A stretch of 64,000 nucleotides of DNA from Borrelia persica No12 (GCF_000500045.1 NZ_AYOT01000187.1:1-64000), one strand, 5' to 3'; counted from the stretch's first letter, positions 18,427-28,325 are shown. A program made the numbers and translations. Notes: generated by a model from the sequence alone, not told the origin.

Positions 18427-18549
18427 GTTTTGTTTTTATACCATTTACTGTTAATTTGCATAAATATTATTTTAAAATAAAGTTTGCTATTGAACAATGA
18501 AATTGTCAATAAAATTATTGTTTTTTATTGTATTTAATTTAAATTACTC

Positions 18550-18578
18550 TTGTTTTTTTGTTAAAAATTAGTTACAAT
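18550..18578 (+). promoter_or_regulatory. Promoter of the terminase genes, leaderless start
   Basis: TTGTTT (18550-18555) and TACAAT (18573-18578) have 17-base spacing. Transcription would start near 18585, within two bases of the ATG at 18587, and no ribosome site is present, so the message may be leaderless. Confidence 0.5.
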
Positions 18579-18586
18579 GTATTCAA

Positions 18587-19159
18587 ATGATATTTAAAAA
18601 TAAAGAGAAGTATAATATTTTATTTAAATCAAATTTAAGTATGTCTGATATAGCAAAGGTTTTAGACATCAGTGAATCTGCTGTTTTAAAAGCCAGACGT
18701 AATATTTTGGGTGAGGCTGTAGATGATTTGTGCAAGATGGATGCTGAGTGTGATGACAATTCTTCAGATACTTGTTTAAATGTTGATTTAGATGGTCTTG
18801 TTCGTGATGCCACATCTCAAGCATATAGGCTTGAGATGGAACGTGATAGTTTTCATAAATCGTTCTACGGAACTGCAAATTCTTATATAGATTCTTGTTT
18901 GAAATATAAGCAACTTGTTTTAAATTCTTCTTTTAAAAAATTGACTGATGTTAATGAAGAGATATTGAATTTAGAAAAAGAGATAGATGGTACTGATGAT
19001 CAAAATTTATGTAAAAAATTAAAGCTAAATTTAAGATTTAAGATTTATAAGAGAAATAGACTATCTAAAAAGATTATTTTATGTGAGATGAAAGAAGATT
19101 ATGAATGTTTACTAAAATTAAAAGAAATCTTTAATTTTAAGGGATTAAAGTTGGGGTAA
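18587..19159 (+). CDS. DUF603 protein, probable small terminase subunit
   Basis: 190 residues. The N-terminus is a helix-turn-helix (NLSMSDIAKVLDISESAVLKARRNIL, residues about 13-42), as in phage small terminase subunits; the middle and C-terminus are helical, with a coiled coil (KKLTDVNEEILNLEKEID) suited to ring assembly. Borrelia DUF603 proteins occupy the place just before the large terminase on cp32 prophages. It would recognise the packaging site and start headful packaging. The large terminase gene starts 2 bases after its stop. The ATG has no ribosome site. Confidence 0.75.
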   Translation: MIFKNKEKYNILFKSNLSMSDIAKVLDISESAVLKARRNILGEAVDDLCKMDAECDDNSSDTCLNVDLDGLVRDATSQAYRLEMERDSFHKSFYGTANSYIDSCLKYKQLVLNSSFKKLTDVNEEILNLEKEIDGTDDQNLCKKLKLNLRFKIYKRNRLSKKIILCEMKEDYECLLKLKEIFNFKGLKLG

Positions 19160-19161
19160 TT

Positions 19162-20514
19162 TTGAAGTTATGTGATTTACCCGTTTTTATTAAGTTGCAA
19201 AAACGATTTAAACAAAAGTTTAATATTGATATCAATTCATTTCTTGGAAATAAAAATAATAAGATTGACTTTAAGCTATTTGAAGATAAATATTTAACTG
19301 CAAAGCAAAGGAAAGTGTTTAGAGATATTGAGGATAATTTGTATTCCAAAATAATATTTAATGGGGGAATATCTAGTGGCAAGACATTTTTGGCGTCTTA
19401 TCTACTAATTAAGCTTCTAATTTTAAATAGGAATAATTATCATAAGGATACTAATAATTTTATTGTGGGAAGTTCAATTGGTACTTTGCTTTCAAATACA
19501 CTTAAACAGATAGAAAAGATATGTGGTCTTTTAAATATAGAGTATTCTGTAAAAGATTTGCGGCAAGTTAAGTGTACCATTGCGGGTTTGACTCTTAATG
19601 TTTATGGTGGTAAGAATATTGATTCTTTTGCAAAAATTAGGGGCAGTAATTCTGCTTTGGTCTATGTCAATGAGGCAACCTTAATGCATAAGGAGACTTT
19701 GCTTGAGATAATGAAGAGGCTTAGACAAAAGCCAGGAATTATTATTTTCGATACAAATCCAGATCATCCTGCACATTATTTTAAGACAGATTATATTGAT
19801 AATAGAAACGTATATAAGACTTATAATTTTAGTATTTATGATAATCCTTTAAATTCAAAAGATTTTATTGAAACGCAAGAGGCAATTTATAAAAATTTGT
19901 CTGCGTATAAGGCCAGGGTACTTCTTGGAGAGTGGACTGCTAGTGTTGATGCATGCTTTAATGAGGTGATTTTAAATTGTGAGTATATATTTAAAAGTCC
20001 CATTATGTATATTGATCCTGCATTTTCTGTTGGTATGGATAATACTGCAATTTGTGTACTTGAACGAATGGGTGATAAGTATTATGCCTATGTTTACCAA
20101 GATCAAAAACCAATAAGTGATGAATCAATTTTACATGCAATTTGTGTGCTTGCAGAGAATTTTAATATCAATACCCTTTATATTGAGGATAGGGATAATA
20201 CTGATGGACATGGATTTTTAACAAAAATTATGATATCTCTTAGGCAGGGTATGAATCATTATTTTAGGATATCAGCCGTTAAGCCTTTAAGTAATAAGTT
20301 TATAAGAATATGCACCCTGATACCATTATTTAATGCTCGTATTATAGAGTTTTTAAAGATAACGGATAAAAACGTAATAAATGATATTTATAGTTATAAT
20401 GGTTCATCTAGATGCAGAGATGATGCTCTTGATGCTCTTAGTGCCTGTTATTTACTTTTAAGTCTGAAGTATCATGATAGATTTAAGCATTTTAGCACAA
20501 GTAAGTATATCTAG
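19162..20514 (+). CDS. PBSX-family phage terminase large subunit
   Basis: 450 residues starting at TTG 19162, right after the small-subunit stop. The ATPase has Walker A GGISSGKT (68-75) and Walker B ALVYVNEA (ending 172). The C-terminal RNase H-like nuclease shows its acidic residues in MYIDPAFSVGMDNTA, LYIEDRDNTDGHG and SRCRDDALDALSA. Length is normal for the family and all key residues are present, so packaging activity is probably intact. The protein pumps DNA into proheads with the small subunit and docks on the portal. The portal gene lies 17.3 kb downstream, after lipoprotein cargo, instead of next door. Confidence 0.92.
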   Translation: MKLCDLPVFIKLQKRFKQKFNIDINSFLGNKNNKIDFKLFEDKYLTAKQRKVFRDIEDNLYSKIIFNGGISSGKTFLASYLLIKLLILNRNNYHKDTNNFIVGSSIGTLLSNTLKQIEKICGLLNIEYSVKDLRQVKCTIAGLTLNVYGGKNIDSFAKIRGSNSALVYVNEATLMHKETLLEIMKRLRQKPGIIIFDTNPDHPAHYFKTDYIDNRNVYKTYNFSIYDNPLNSKDFIETQEAIYKNLSAYKARVLLGEWTASVDACFNEVILNCEYIFKSPIMYIDPAFSVGMDNTAICVLERMGDKYYAYVYQDQKPISDESILHAICVLAENFNINTLYIEDRDNTDGHGFLTKIMISLRQGMNHYFRISAVKPLSNKFIRICTLIPLFNARIIEFLKITDKNVINDIYSYNGSSRCRDDALDALSACYLLLSLKYHDRFKHFSTSKYI

Positions 20515-20560
20515 ATACATCTGTGTGTGTAGTATATTATAATGTAATGTAAAAAAAATT

Positions 20561-20589
20561 AAGGCCACAAGTTTTCACTTTGTGACCTT
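20561..20589. terminator. Hairpin after the terminase operon
   Basis: AAGGCCACAAG (20561-20571) and CTTTGTGACCTT (20578-20589) form an imperfect stem, preceded by an A-run and followed by mixed sequence. It lies between the convergent terminase and 20861 genes. The rest of the 20515-20860 gap shows nothing else. Confidence 0.5.
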
Positions 20590-20860
20590 AGAGATTCTTG
20601 AAATCAATACATGGAACAACCATTATAAACACAACCTTTAATAATATATCTCAAATTTTTAAAATTCCAATCTTTTTATATTTTTTTTTATTATAAATTA
20701 TAAAATTATAGTTATGAGTATAAAAGTACAAACAAATGTACCACTCTTAAAGTGATACATCTTTCATTAATTTATCTGATGAAGTTTAATGATTTCATAT
20801 TTGGTCTTTTAAAACCAATATTTCAATCTCTGTTCTAATAAACTGTATAGATACAATTTA

Positions 20861-21313
20861 TTATTCTGATAATTTAGTTCTAAATGTCTTTAAAGTTTTT
20901 GCATAAGTTTTATCTGTATTTTCATCACCCTTTACAAAACCTAAATGTACCATTAAATCGTCAAACTCTTTGTCTATTTCTGCTATGTTTGCACCTGTAT
21001 TGTTCTTAGCAGATTTGATCATCTTTAATGCGCTTAATGCTTTTAAGAAAGGAGTTACAAGAGTTTGATCAATTGCTTTGAATGCTTCGTCTAACTTGGT
21101 TGCCTTGTATGTCTTTCCTGTTTCTGCAGGTGGTAACAAATCCTTAATTTCGTCAAAGTTTCTAGCAAACTCTTTTATTGCATCTCGATCTTGGAAGACT
21201 TTGATGTAAGCAGTACCTTGTCCTGTCCCTAACTGTTCTTGAGAAACTTTTGCATCGCCACAACTTAATAAAGTAAATAAAGCTACTAGAGCACTTAAAA
21301 TAATTGTTTTCAT
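20861..21313 (-). CDS. Small lipoprotein, unrecognised family
   Basis: 150 residues. The signal peptide ends at LFTLLSC (Cys about 18), followed by a short polar tether (GDAKVSQEQLGTGQG). The mature part is helical and Lys/Ala-rich (FLKALSALKMIKSAKNNTGANIAEIDKEFDDLMVHLGF), with a TDKTYAKTLKTFRTKL C-terminus. No BTA121 box is present. The start follows a GGAGAATGTTT ribosome site. It is a single gene, the first of the cargo inserted after the terminase. Function is unknown. Confidence 0.75.
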   Translation of the reverse strand: MKTIILSALVALFTLLSCGDAKVSQEQLGTGQGTAYIKVFQDRDAIKEFARNFDEIKDLLPPAETGKTYKATKLDEAFKAIDQTLVTPFLKALSALKMIKSAKNNTGANIAEIDKEFDDLMVHLGFVKGDENTDKTYAKTLKTFRTKLSE

Positions 21314-21793
21314 TAAACATTCTCCTTTTTACCGTTTTTTTAACGATAACATTATTTAATTTATAATCATGTTACCATTTTTGATTAAAAAGTACAAGAC
21401 TTGAAATATGCCTTGATATTTTATCCAGAGAAACTTGTCTTTAGGGATATGATTTATTTGTAAAGATTTTGTTTATAAATCTGTTTTAACCATATTTTTA
21501 AAAAAAAGTATATGTTGTTTTATTTTTTATTTATTTTTTTATAAATATATTTGTTATGTGTATATATTGATATATACTTACTATTTAGTAAAAATAAGAT
21601 AGTGCATTGTTAAGGAATGTTGGCTATAAGCTTTGTTTCCTTCTCACATTATGTGAGGAACCTAAGTACTTAAGGAAATATTGTTCTTTGGCTTAGACAT
21701 TTGTTTCTTGATACAAGTTTTAAGTAAATGCATATATCTTATTTTGGGATTTTTGTCTTTTTTTGTTTTTTTTGGCAAATTTAATTATGAGAC

Positions 21794-21821
21794 AAGATCC
21801 TATGCTTTAAAATAGGATCTT
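21794..21821 (-). terminator. Terminator of the 21866-22669 gene
   Basis: AAGATCCTAT (21794-21803) pairs perfectly with ATAGGATCTT (21812-21821) around an 8-base loop, 45 bases past the minus-strand stop. The rest of the 21314-21865 gap has only a short dyad, CTCACAT/ATGTGAG (21643-21657). Confidence 0.8.
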
Positions 21822-21865
21822 GCTATTCTTTTTATAGATTAAATTAATTTAAATACTGGTTGGTT

Positions 21866-22669
21866 TTAATCTTCTTCAAGCTTAAATGTCGGGGCAACCG
21901 TTTGTAACTTCGGATTTTCCTGAAGTACTTGGCTTATTAATAATACCAGATAACTGGTGTCTAATTCTATATCATATTCATCAATAGATCCAGTTTGCAA
22001 ATTTTTTACCTTTATTGTGGCTCTAATGATTTTGTTTTGTGTCAGTGCTGGTATTACTTTGTCATTTTGTCCTGATATCCAAAATGGATTTGCATTAAGA
22101 TACCCAACCTCTTGTGATGGTTCAGTTGTTGGTGGTGTGTAAATCGGGACGAATCCTTTGTAATATATTCTCTCATCAAAATCTAGATTGGGTGCATCTA
22201 TTAACTGGAAGCTTATGACCTCCAAATTTTGGCCACCACTTTGTGTTGTTTCAAATAGCACAATGGGTATGATCTTGGAACTTAGTTGTTGGTTTTCTGT
22301 GATAGGTGATATTGAATATGAGTATCTGATTTTGTCTTTCAGGCTATCTATGGGATTGCCGTTTAATCCATTGATGGTTAAGGCTTTGTTTTTAATCCAT
22401 GTTATCTCTTTATTTATGAACAAGATGCTTATATTTTTACTTCCAGTCATTGTTTCGTATTCTTCTTTAAGATTAAGACTTTCTATTAACTTTGATGGAG
22501 TCTTTGATTTGTCATCTGTAATTGTTTGCAAGCTTCTGAGATATTCTTGGCGTCTTATACTGATTTCTTTTGATATTCTCTCCTCGTATTGTAATCTTTC
22601 AGCCGTTGCATTATTGCATTGAATGCAAAGTATAATACCTGAGACTGATAATAAAGTTTTTGTGTTCAT
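21866..22669 (-). CDS. Lipoprotein of a three-member paralogous family
   Basis: 267 residues. The hydrophobic N-terminus ends at IILCIQC, a lipobox-like site (Cys about 18). The middle has a block, ITWIKNKAL...DSLKDKIRYSYSISPITENQ...IIPIVLFET...LEVISFQLIDAPNLDF, that recurs in the lipoproteins at 51009-51842 and 52151-53008. Length and order of the block agree in all three. The C-terminus, VLLISQVLQENPKL, is family-specific. It is probably a beta-rich surface lipoprotein; function is unknown. It is monocistronic, with its own terminator. Confidence 0.75.
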   Translation of the reverse strand: MNTKTLLSVSGIILCIQCNNATAERLQYEERISKEISIRRQEYLRSLQTITDDKSKTPSKLIESLNLKEEYETMTGSKNISILFINKEITWIKNKALTINGLNGNPIDSLKDKIRYSYSISPITENQQLSSKIIPIVLFETTQSGGQNLEVISFQLIDAPNLDFDERIYYKGFVPIYTPPTTEPSQEVGYLNANPFWISGQNDKVIPALTQNKIIRATIKVKNLQTGSIDEYDIELDTSYLVLLISQVLQENPKLQTVAPTFKLEED

Positions 22670-22948
22670 AAGGTGTTTCTCCTTAAATTTTTATAAACTA
22701 CTTCATGCCATCCATAATATGGGTTGACTTTTAGACTCTATTATCTCATAGCTTTAAGATTTTATCACCTTATTTTATATAATTTATTATAAAATATTAG
22801 CTATATAATTGTAAATATCAAATTAACATATATAAATTATATTATTATTTATAATGTTTTTATATAATACTTATTTTTTTATGATTTTTAAATATATAAA
22901 ATATTGTAAAAGTTTAATTGCTATTTTATAATAAGGGAAAGGGTATTT

Positions 22949-23485
22949 ATGTTATTAAATGTAATTTTAATATTAACGTCTTTAATTTTTAGTTGTGCAC
23001 GTGTATCCTCTTCAGAGGAAGTGGTGCTTCGGCATAATGCTGATAGTGGTAAAGTTTCATTAGAAATTGTTTTAAGAAATAAAATGGGTTCTCTTACTAT
23101 GCATTATCCTTATAGGAGTGATAATAATTATCTTGTTTTGAATTTTACTCTTAAAACTACGAAACCCCTTAATCTTTTAAAGGTTTATTTTAATGGTCTT
23201 GAAATTGCACATAAAAATTTGTGGTGGTCTTATGATATTCCATTAGAATTAAATCATGAACAGTATTTTTTATCTTTTGATGATTCAATTGAGCTTACAG
23301 GGTTTTATGTTCATTTAAATCCTGCATTGGGCGAGCATTTAAAATTTAGAGAATTTGCAAGAACTGAGGGTCTTAAACTTAATGTTGAATGTGTTGAGCG
23401 TGGTAGTGATGTTAAGATTAATTTTCCTTTTGAGTTTAGCATAAGTGGTGCTCAGCAATTTTTTGATCTTGTTGATGAATTTTAA
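22949..23485 (+). CDS. Lipoprotein, unrecognised
   Basis: 178 residues. The lipobox is LTSLIFSC (Cys about 16). The mature part alternates short beta strands and loops (KVSLEIVLRNKMGSLTMHYPY, LVLNFTLKTTKPLNLLKVYF), suggesting a small beta-sandwich. The start follows GGGAAAGGG. The next gene, also with an N-terminal anchor, starts 118 bases on in the same direction. Neither protein was recognised. Confidence 0.75.
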   Translation: MLLNVILILTSLIFSCARVSSSEEVVLRHNADSGKVSLEIVLRNKMGSLTMHYPYRSDNNYLVLNFTLKTTKPLNLLKVYFNGLEIAHKNLWWSYDIPLELNHEQYFLSFDDSIELTGFYVHLNPALGEHLKFREFARTEGLKLNVECVERGSDVKINFPFEFSISGAQQFFDLVDEF

Positions 23486-23603
23486 AGATATTAAAAATTT
23501 TGCTTTGCATTTTTAATCAAAATAAATAAGTATAATAATAATAATAAAGATAACTAAATATAAGTTAGGTAAAATATAAGTAAATGTTTAGTGAGGAAGT
23601 ACA

Positions 23604-24278
23604 ATGAGAGATATTAGATCAATTATATTCAAAATATATGTTTTTATGCTTGCATGTTTTTTTGTATTTTTTTTTGTTGTTTTTGTGATTTTTGTGAAAA
23701 GTAAATTTTTAATTGTAGATTTGAATAGAAATTCGTCTCGTTATCATTATGGTAGTGGTCATGATGATATGGTGCAAAGATTTTCTTATTATGAGGATTT
23801 TAATTTAAGTGGAATAAGGATCATTTTATTTGAAGTTAGTTATCTCAATAAACGTTCTGATGCTTTTAAGTCTTTGCAAAATGAAGAGAGGGAAAAAATA
23901 ATGGCCGTCTGTCCATCTTTCAAGTTGACTTTTACCGTATCTGATGGGGGACGCTTGATGAATTTTAAGAATGTGATTTTTCATGGAGTTGAGGCTAATA
24001 TTTATTCTAGTGATTTGCCCAATATAAACTTTAGATCATCTAGTGAACCATATTTTAAACTGAATAAAGTTAATAATTTGGAACGTGAAATTATGGGTGA
24101 GTATCCGGTTGTCGTTAGGAATAGTTTTTCCATTTTAATTAATGAGGTTTTATTTAGAATTTTACGTGAACAACCAAAATTGAAAATTACTGTGGTAGCT
24201 CATGATGATGTGGAATATACTGTTGAAACTTTTAATTTTTTGTCTAATGAAAGATTTAATATTTTAGATGAAAAATAG
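23604..24278 (+). CDS. Membrane-anchored protein, unrecognised
   Basis: 224 residues. A single hydrophobic segment (residues about 8-33, rich in Phe and Val) follows a basic N-terminus; no lipobox is seen, so it is likely an uncleaved anchor. The mature part is mixed beta and helix. The end, FRILREQPKLKITV, faintly resembles the QVLQENPKLQTVAP end of the 21866 lipoprotein, and ILFEVSYL recalls its IVLFET block, so a distant link to that family is possible. The start follows GAGGAAGTAC. Confidence 0.7.
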   Translation: MRDIRSIIFKIYVFMLACFFVFFFVVFVIFVKSKFLIVDLNRNSSRYHYGSGHDDMVQRFSYYEDFNLSGIRIILFEVSYLNKRSDAFKSLQNEEREKIMAVCPSFKLTFTVSDGGRLMNFKNVIFHGVEANIYSSDLPNINFRSSSEPYFKLNKVNNLEREIMGEYPVVVRNSFSILINEVLFRILREQPKLKITVVAHDDVEYTVETFNFLSNERFNILDEK

Positions 24279-24549
24279 TATTTGTATTTGTAATTGTATT
24301 TGGAATCTATTAATTTTTTTAAAGAAATTTTAATTTTGTTTTTAATTTATTTTTTAGCTATGTTTAACTTTTAATTAATTATGTAAATATCATTTTTATA
24401 AACTATTTGTCTGATTTTCAATTTTTATTCATTTTTACTTTAATTTTGCATTTCTTGTTATAGACTTTTTTTATTTATTGTCTGATTTATAATCTGATTT
24501 TCAATATTAGCTTATAAATCAGAGTATTTGTTAGGAGACATATATAAAG

Positions 24550-25464
24550 ATGATGAATTTATTTAATATAAAGATATTTAAGGATATTATTATTTCTTTG
24601 ATTTTTATTATATTAATTTTTAAATTTTATTGTTTCTTCAACTTATGTGATTATTTGCCTGGGGATAAAGATATTGTCGGGGAAAATTTAGGTGGAGTTG
24701 AGGTTGCTACAGTTGGTGGTTTGCAGTACATGAATTTTGATTTGGATATTCAAAATAAAAATAATACTGTAGGCTTTGCAGATTCTGTTAATTACATTTC
24801 TAATCTTATTAGAGATACTGATTATATTCAAGGTATGTATTTGGGTTATTCTTTCAAGAATTTTGAAAATGAAGTTCTTGGTGAGAAGAACTATTACAAA
24901 GATATTTTTTTGGGTAATGAAGATTCGTCTGAATCTAAGAATTTAGGTGATGATGTGATAAGTGATGATGTGAATGATACTGATGATACTTTAAAAGTTC
25001 TATCTGATAATGTTGCTAAATTTAGTGGCAAATTTGATAATTTTTTGGGTTTCTTAAAAGATGATCCTGTTAAGTGGGAAGAACTTATGGATTTGATGCA
25101 AAAATTTTACAATAAAAAGAGGCAAGAGATTAGGAAAAAAATGGTGGTTTTGAATCTAAGAGAGCCTTTCTTTATGGATCAAGATAAAAGTACGGTAAAT
25201 CTTGGTGATGATTATATTGTAGATATGAAAGGTGATAATGTGAAATATTTCTTAGATAATTATTCAATGAGAAACTCTAGTGATTGGAATTGGGCTTGTA
25301 TTAGATTTTGTGCAAGAGAATTTTTATTTGCGTTAACTGCATTTGGTGATGATCATGTTAAGATCTCTAAACATTTAAAAAATTTTTTTGAAGGAAATAT
25401 TTTAGAGAGTACATTAAAAAATTCTCTAAAATTGAAAGATTCTCTAAAAGATCCTTCTAAATAA
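24550..25464 (+). CDS. Lipoprotein-like member of the FSWLKDD family
   Basis: 304 residues. The hydrophobic N-terminus ends FYCFFNLCDYL; a cysteine is present but the residues before it (FNL) are a poor lipobox. The C-terminal 130 residues match the two genes that follow: FLGFLKDDPVKWEELMDLMQKF, then WACIRFCAREFLFALTAFGDDHVKISKHLKNFFEGN. The middle is an acidic linker. The gene, the two paralogues after it and their related terminators form a tandem array. Function is unknown. Confidence 0.75.
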   Translation: MMNLFNIKIFKDIIISLIFIILIFKFYCFFNLCDYLPGDKDIVGENLGGVEVATVGGLQYMNFDLDIQNKNNTVGFADSVNYISNLIRDTDYIQGMYLGYSFKNFENEVLGEKNYYKDIFLGNEDSSESKNLGDDVISDDVNDTDDTLKVLSDNVAKFSGKFDNFLGFLKDDPVKWEELMDLMQKFYNKKRQEIRKKMVVLNLREPFFMDQDKSTVNLGDDYIVDMKGDNVKYFLDNYSMRNSSDWNWACIRFCAREFLFALTAFGDDHVKISKHLKNFFEGNILESTLKNSLKLKDSLKDPSK

Positions 25465-25507
25465 AAGATTGCAAACATTTTTATTTTTGGCCTATTATTC
25501 TAATTGT

Positions 25508-25535
25508 GTCCTGAAGCTTATAAAAGCTTCAGGAC
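25508..25535 (+). terminator. Terminator of the 24550-25464 gene
   Basis: GTCCTGAAGCTT pairs with AAGCTTCAGGAC and is followed by AATTTTTATTTT. It is one of three related hairpins after the three paralogues. Confidence 0.88.
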
Positions 25536-25707
25536 AATTTTTATTTTGATATTAATTATGTTTATTTAAGTAAAAATTTAAATTAATTTTAATATTATTT
25601 GTGATTTTATATTTATTGTTATAGAATTCTTTACTCATGATCCAATATTGCAATTTATATAAATGGATCGTGCATAGATTGTAAATTTTGAAGGAGGTTA
25701 AGAATAA

Positions 25708-26763
25708 ATGAGTAAATTTACTGTGAATAAATTTAATATTGTGAACAAATTTAATATTGTTAATAGATTTAATATTCTTATGTGTGTAAGTGCTTTGATA
25801 TTTAGTTGTAAATTCGTTGATAGTTTACCTTCATCTGATTCTTTGTTTGGTCATGAAAAGAGTGACCAAAAAGATCTTGAGTCTGTTGATTTTGTTAGTC
25901 CTTCAAATATTGTTGAAGAAGCATTATCTGTTGTTGGTTTGAAAGCTGATGTTGTTGTTGATATTGTAGGCGAAGTTTCTGATGCTGTTGTAGAGATTGC
26001 AGATGCAGTTGAGAGTGATGATGATGAAGAGAAAGTTAAGAGTGCCGTTATTAATGGTGTAAATCGTGTTGCAGGTGTTGCTTTGAATGCTTTACAAAAT
26101 GTTGCTTTGGATGTTCCTGTTGTGTTAGACGAAAAAGTTGCAGCTGCTCCTGCTGTTGTTGCTGTTTCGTCTAACGAAGGTACTAATATCGTTGTTTCGC
26201 CAAACGGAAATATTGATGAGTCTGCTGTTACTTATGAAAAATCATTTAATGAGAGCTCATTGAAGGGTAGTGTGGAACGATTTCCTGGGTATACTAATAA
26301 TCCATTAAATAGATTTTTTAGTTGGTTAAAAGACGATAATGAGAAATGGAATGCTTTGATTAAGACAATTTCACAATTTGAAAAGAGACTTGTATATAGT
26401 GATAGAGTAAAAGCTAAAAGTCAATTGCCAGATTTCTATTTTAATATGCATGTTTTTTATTACAAGGATTCATCCAAACCTGAAGATAAATATAAATATT
26501 TGGTTTTAGTTGATCAAGGTATTTCTCCTGTGCTGACAAATGGTTTTTATTTTGCTCGGTTCTTTGATGAATATAATGATTTAAATCCTAATGATTTTTC
26601 TTTTGTTGGTATGAGATTGGCAGTAAGAGAATGTTACTATGCAGGTCAAAAATTTGGTGAGACTGATTATGCTAAGATTTATGAACATTTAAAATCATTC
26701 TTTGAAGGAAATTCTTTACATACCACATTAAAAGATTCTGTACAAAAGCTTTTAAAAAAATAA
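25708..26763 (+). CDS. Lipoprotein of the FSWLKDD family
   Basis: 351 residues. The start lies after GAAGGAGG. The N-terminus repeats KFNIVN three times, then a lipobox, SALIFSC (Cys about 34). A Val/Ala/Asp-rich low-complexity segment (VVDIVGEVSDAVVEIADAVE) links to a C-terminal domain starting NPLNRFFSWLKDDNEKWNALI and containing FSFVGMRLAVRECYYAGQKFG. This domain is nearly the same as in the next gene. The N-terminal repeats (VNKFNIVNKFNIVNRFNI) extend the signal peptide unusually. Confidence 0.8.
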   Translation: MSKFTVNKFNIVNKFNIVNRFNILMCVSALIFSCKFVDSLPSSDSLFGHEKSDQKDLESVDFVSPSNIVEEALSVVGLKADVVVDIVGEVSDAVVEIADAVESDDDEEKVKSAVINGVNRVAGVALNALQNVALDVPVVLDEKVAAAPAVVAVSSNEGTNIVVSPNGNIDESAVTYEKSFNESSLKGSVERFPGYTNNPLNRFFSWLKDDNEKWNALIKTISQFEKRLVYSDRVKAKSQLPDFYFNMHVFYYKDSSKPEDKYKYLVLVDQGISPVLTNGFYFARFFDEYNDLNPNDFSFVGMRLAVRECYYAGQKFGETDYAKIYEHLKSFFEGNSLHTTLKDSVQKLLKK

Positions 26764-26805
26764 AATTACAATAATATTTTAGCACTGACATGTGATTGTG
26801 ATTGT

Positions 26806-26833
26806 GTCCTGGAGTTTTTTTAAACTTCGGGAC
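26806..26833 (+). terminator. Terminator of the 25708-26763 gene
   Basis: GTCC-GGAGTTT pairs with AAACTTCGGGAC (one imperfection), followed by GATTTTTATTT. It is related to the hairpins at 25508 and 28326. Confidence 0.82.
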
Positions 26834-27015
26834 GATTTTTATTTACTTATGTTTTTTATAAGTATGTTTTTATTTTAGAAAGAATTTAAATTAATTTTAA
26901 ATCTTATCTGTAATTTTGTATTTATTGTTATAAAATTTTTTGTTTATGAGCCAGTATTACAAATTGTATAGATGGATCATGTAAAAATTGTAAATTTTAA
27001 AGGAGTTACGAATAA

Positions 27016-28284
27016 ATGAGTAAATTTACTATGCGTAAAATTAATCTTCTTATGTGTGTAAGTGCCTTAACATTTAGTTGTAAGTTTGTTGATGGTTTAA
27101 ATTCAGGTGGACCTTTGCCTAGAGGTGAAGAGATTGCCAAGGAAGCTCATGAGTTGATTGATACCGTTTTTAAAAAACCTTTAAATGGTGCTGAAGATGG
27201 TGTGGTATCACCTGTTGTTGATTTGGGATCTAAAGCTATTGATGATATTACAAAAGGAGCTGTTGGCAATGCCGTTGCTGGTATTTCAGGAGAAGCTGGT
27301 GATATTGTTTCTGGTATTGCAGAAGGAGCTGGTAGTGTTGCTGTAGGTCTTTTAGACACGGTTGGTGGTACAGTTGGTGGTGATGTTGTTGATATTGCTC
27401 AAAAAGTTGGCAGTTCTGTAATTGGTGGTATAGCTGATGTTGCAGATGCTACTTTAAATCTTTTGCAAGATACCACTTCTGATATTTCTGGTAATTCAAG
27501 TCAAGATACTACTTCTACTGCTTCTCCTATTGGTGATATTGTTGCTGGTATTGCAGAAGGGGCTGGTAGTGTTGCTGTAGGTCTTTTAGACACTGTTGGT
27601 GGTGATATTATTGATATTGCTCAAAAAGTTGGCAGTTCTGTAATTGGTGGTATAGCTGGTGTTGCAGATGCTACTTTAAATCTTTTGCAAGATACCACTT
27701 CTGATATTTTTGGTAATTCAAGTCAAGATACCACTTCTACTGCTATTCCTACTGTTGTTATTGAGCCAAGTAAAGAAACTGCTTCTAAGTCTGTTGTTGG
27801 GGGATCATTTAAGAGTGGTCAAAAAGAGTTTTATGGACATAGTGATAATCCATTAAATAGATTCTTTAGTTGGTTAAAAGACGATGAAGAGAAATGGAAT
27901 GCTTTGATAGATGTAATGTCCAAATTTGCAAATGCAAATATAGTGAAAAATCGAGTAAATGCTCAAAAAGAATTACCAAGCTTCTATTTTGCTTATACTG
28001 ATATTTTCTCTTATGGAGATGAAGGTAAATATTTAGTTGCAATCGATAACGATGTTGATTCTGTAGTTACAAATGGTATCTATTTTAACAGTTTCCTTGA
28101 TGATTACAATAATAAAAATCCTAATGATTTTTCTTATACTGGTTTAAGATTGGCAGTAAGAGAATGTTACTATGCAGGTCAAAAATTTGGTGTTAAGTAC
28201 GATAAGATCTATGATTATTTGATATTCTTCTTTAGCGGAAATTCTTTTAAAAGTTCGTTAATACGAAATTCTGTCAAAAAATAA
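27016..28284 (+). CDS. Lipoprotein of the FSWLKDD family with glycine-zipper duplication
   Basis: 422 residues. The lipobox is SALTFSC (Cys about 22). Residues about 95-245 hold a tandem duplication of a Gly/Ala/Val-rich unit of about 75 residues (GIAEGAGSVAVGLLDTVGG, then DIAQKVGSSVIGGIA...VADATLNLLQDTTSDI); small residues recur every fourth place, as in glycine-zipper helices. The C-terminal domain (NPLNRFFSWLKDDEEKWNALIDVM ... RECYYAGQKFG) is shared with the gene before. The duplicated part could enter or lie on a membrane. Start follows AAAGGAGTTACG. Function is unknown. Confidence 0.8.
   Translation: MSKFTMRKINLLMCVSALTFSCKFVDGLNSGGPLPRGEEIAKEAHELIDTVFKKPLNGAEDGVVSPVVDLGSKAIDDITKGAVGNAVAGISGEAGDIVSGIAEGAGSVAVGLLDTVGGTVGGDVVDIAQKVGSSVIGGIADVADATLNLLQDTTSDISGNSSQDTTSTASPIGDIVAGIAEGAGSVAVGLLDTVGGDIIDIAQKVGSSVIGGIAGVADATLNLLQDTTSDIFGNSSQDTTSTAIPTVVIEPSKETASKSVVGGSFKSGQKEFYGHSDNPLNRFFSWLKDDEEKWNALIDVMSKFANANIVKNRVNAQKELPSFYFAYTDIFSYGDEGKYLVAIDNDVDSVVTNGIYFNSFLDDYNNKNPNDFSYTGLRLAVRECYYAGQKFGVKYDKIYDYLIFFFSGNSFKSSLIRNSVKK
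27298..27753 (+). repeat. 234-base tandem duplication in a lipoprotein gene
   Basis: The unit starting at 27298 recurs at 27532 with few changes; the second copy lacks a 12-base TVGG-coding piece. Both copies are in frame. Confidence 0.85.
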
Positions 28285-28325
28285 AGATTACCCATAAATT
28301 TTTGCTGACCTATTATTTTGATTGT

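Noticed and set aside
22188..22622. 144-residue plus-strand frame opposite the 21866 lipoprotein
   Set aside because: Shadow of the conserved minus-strand gene; no ribosome site or family match.
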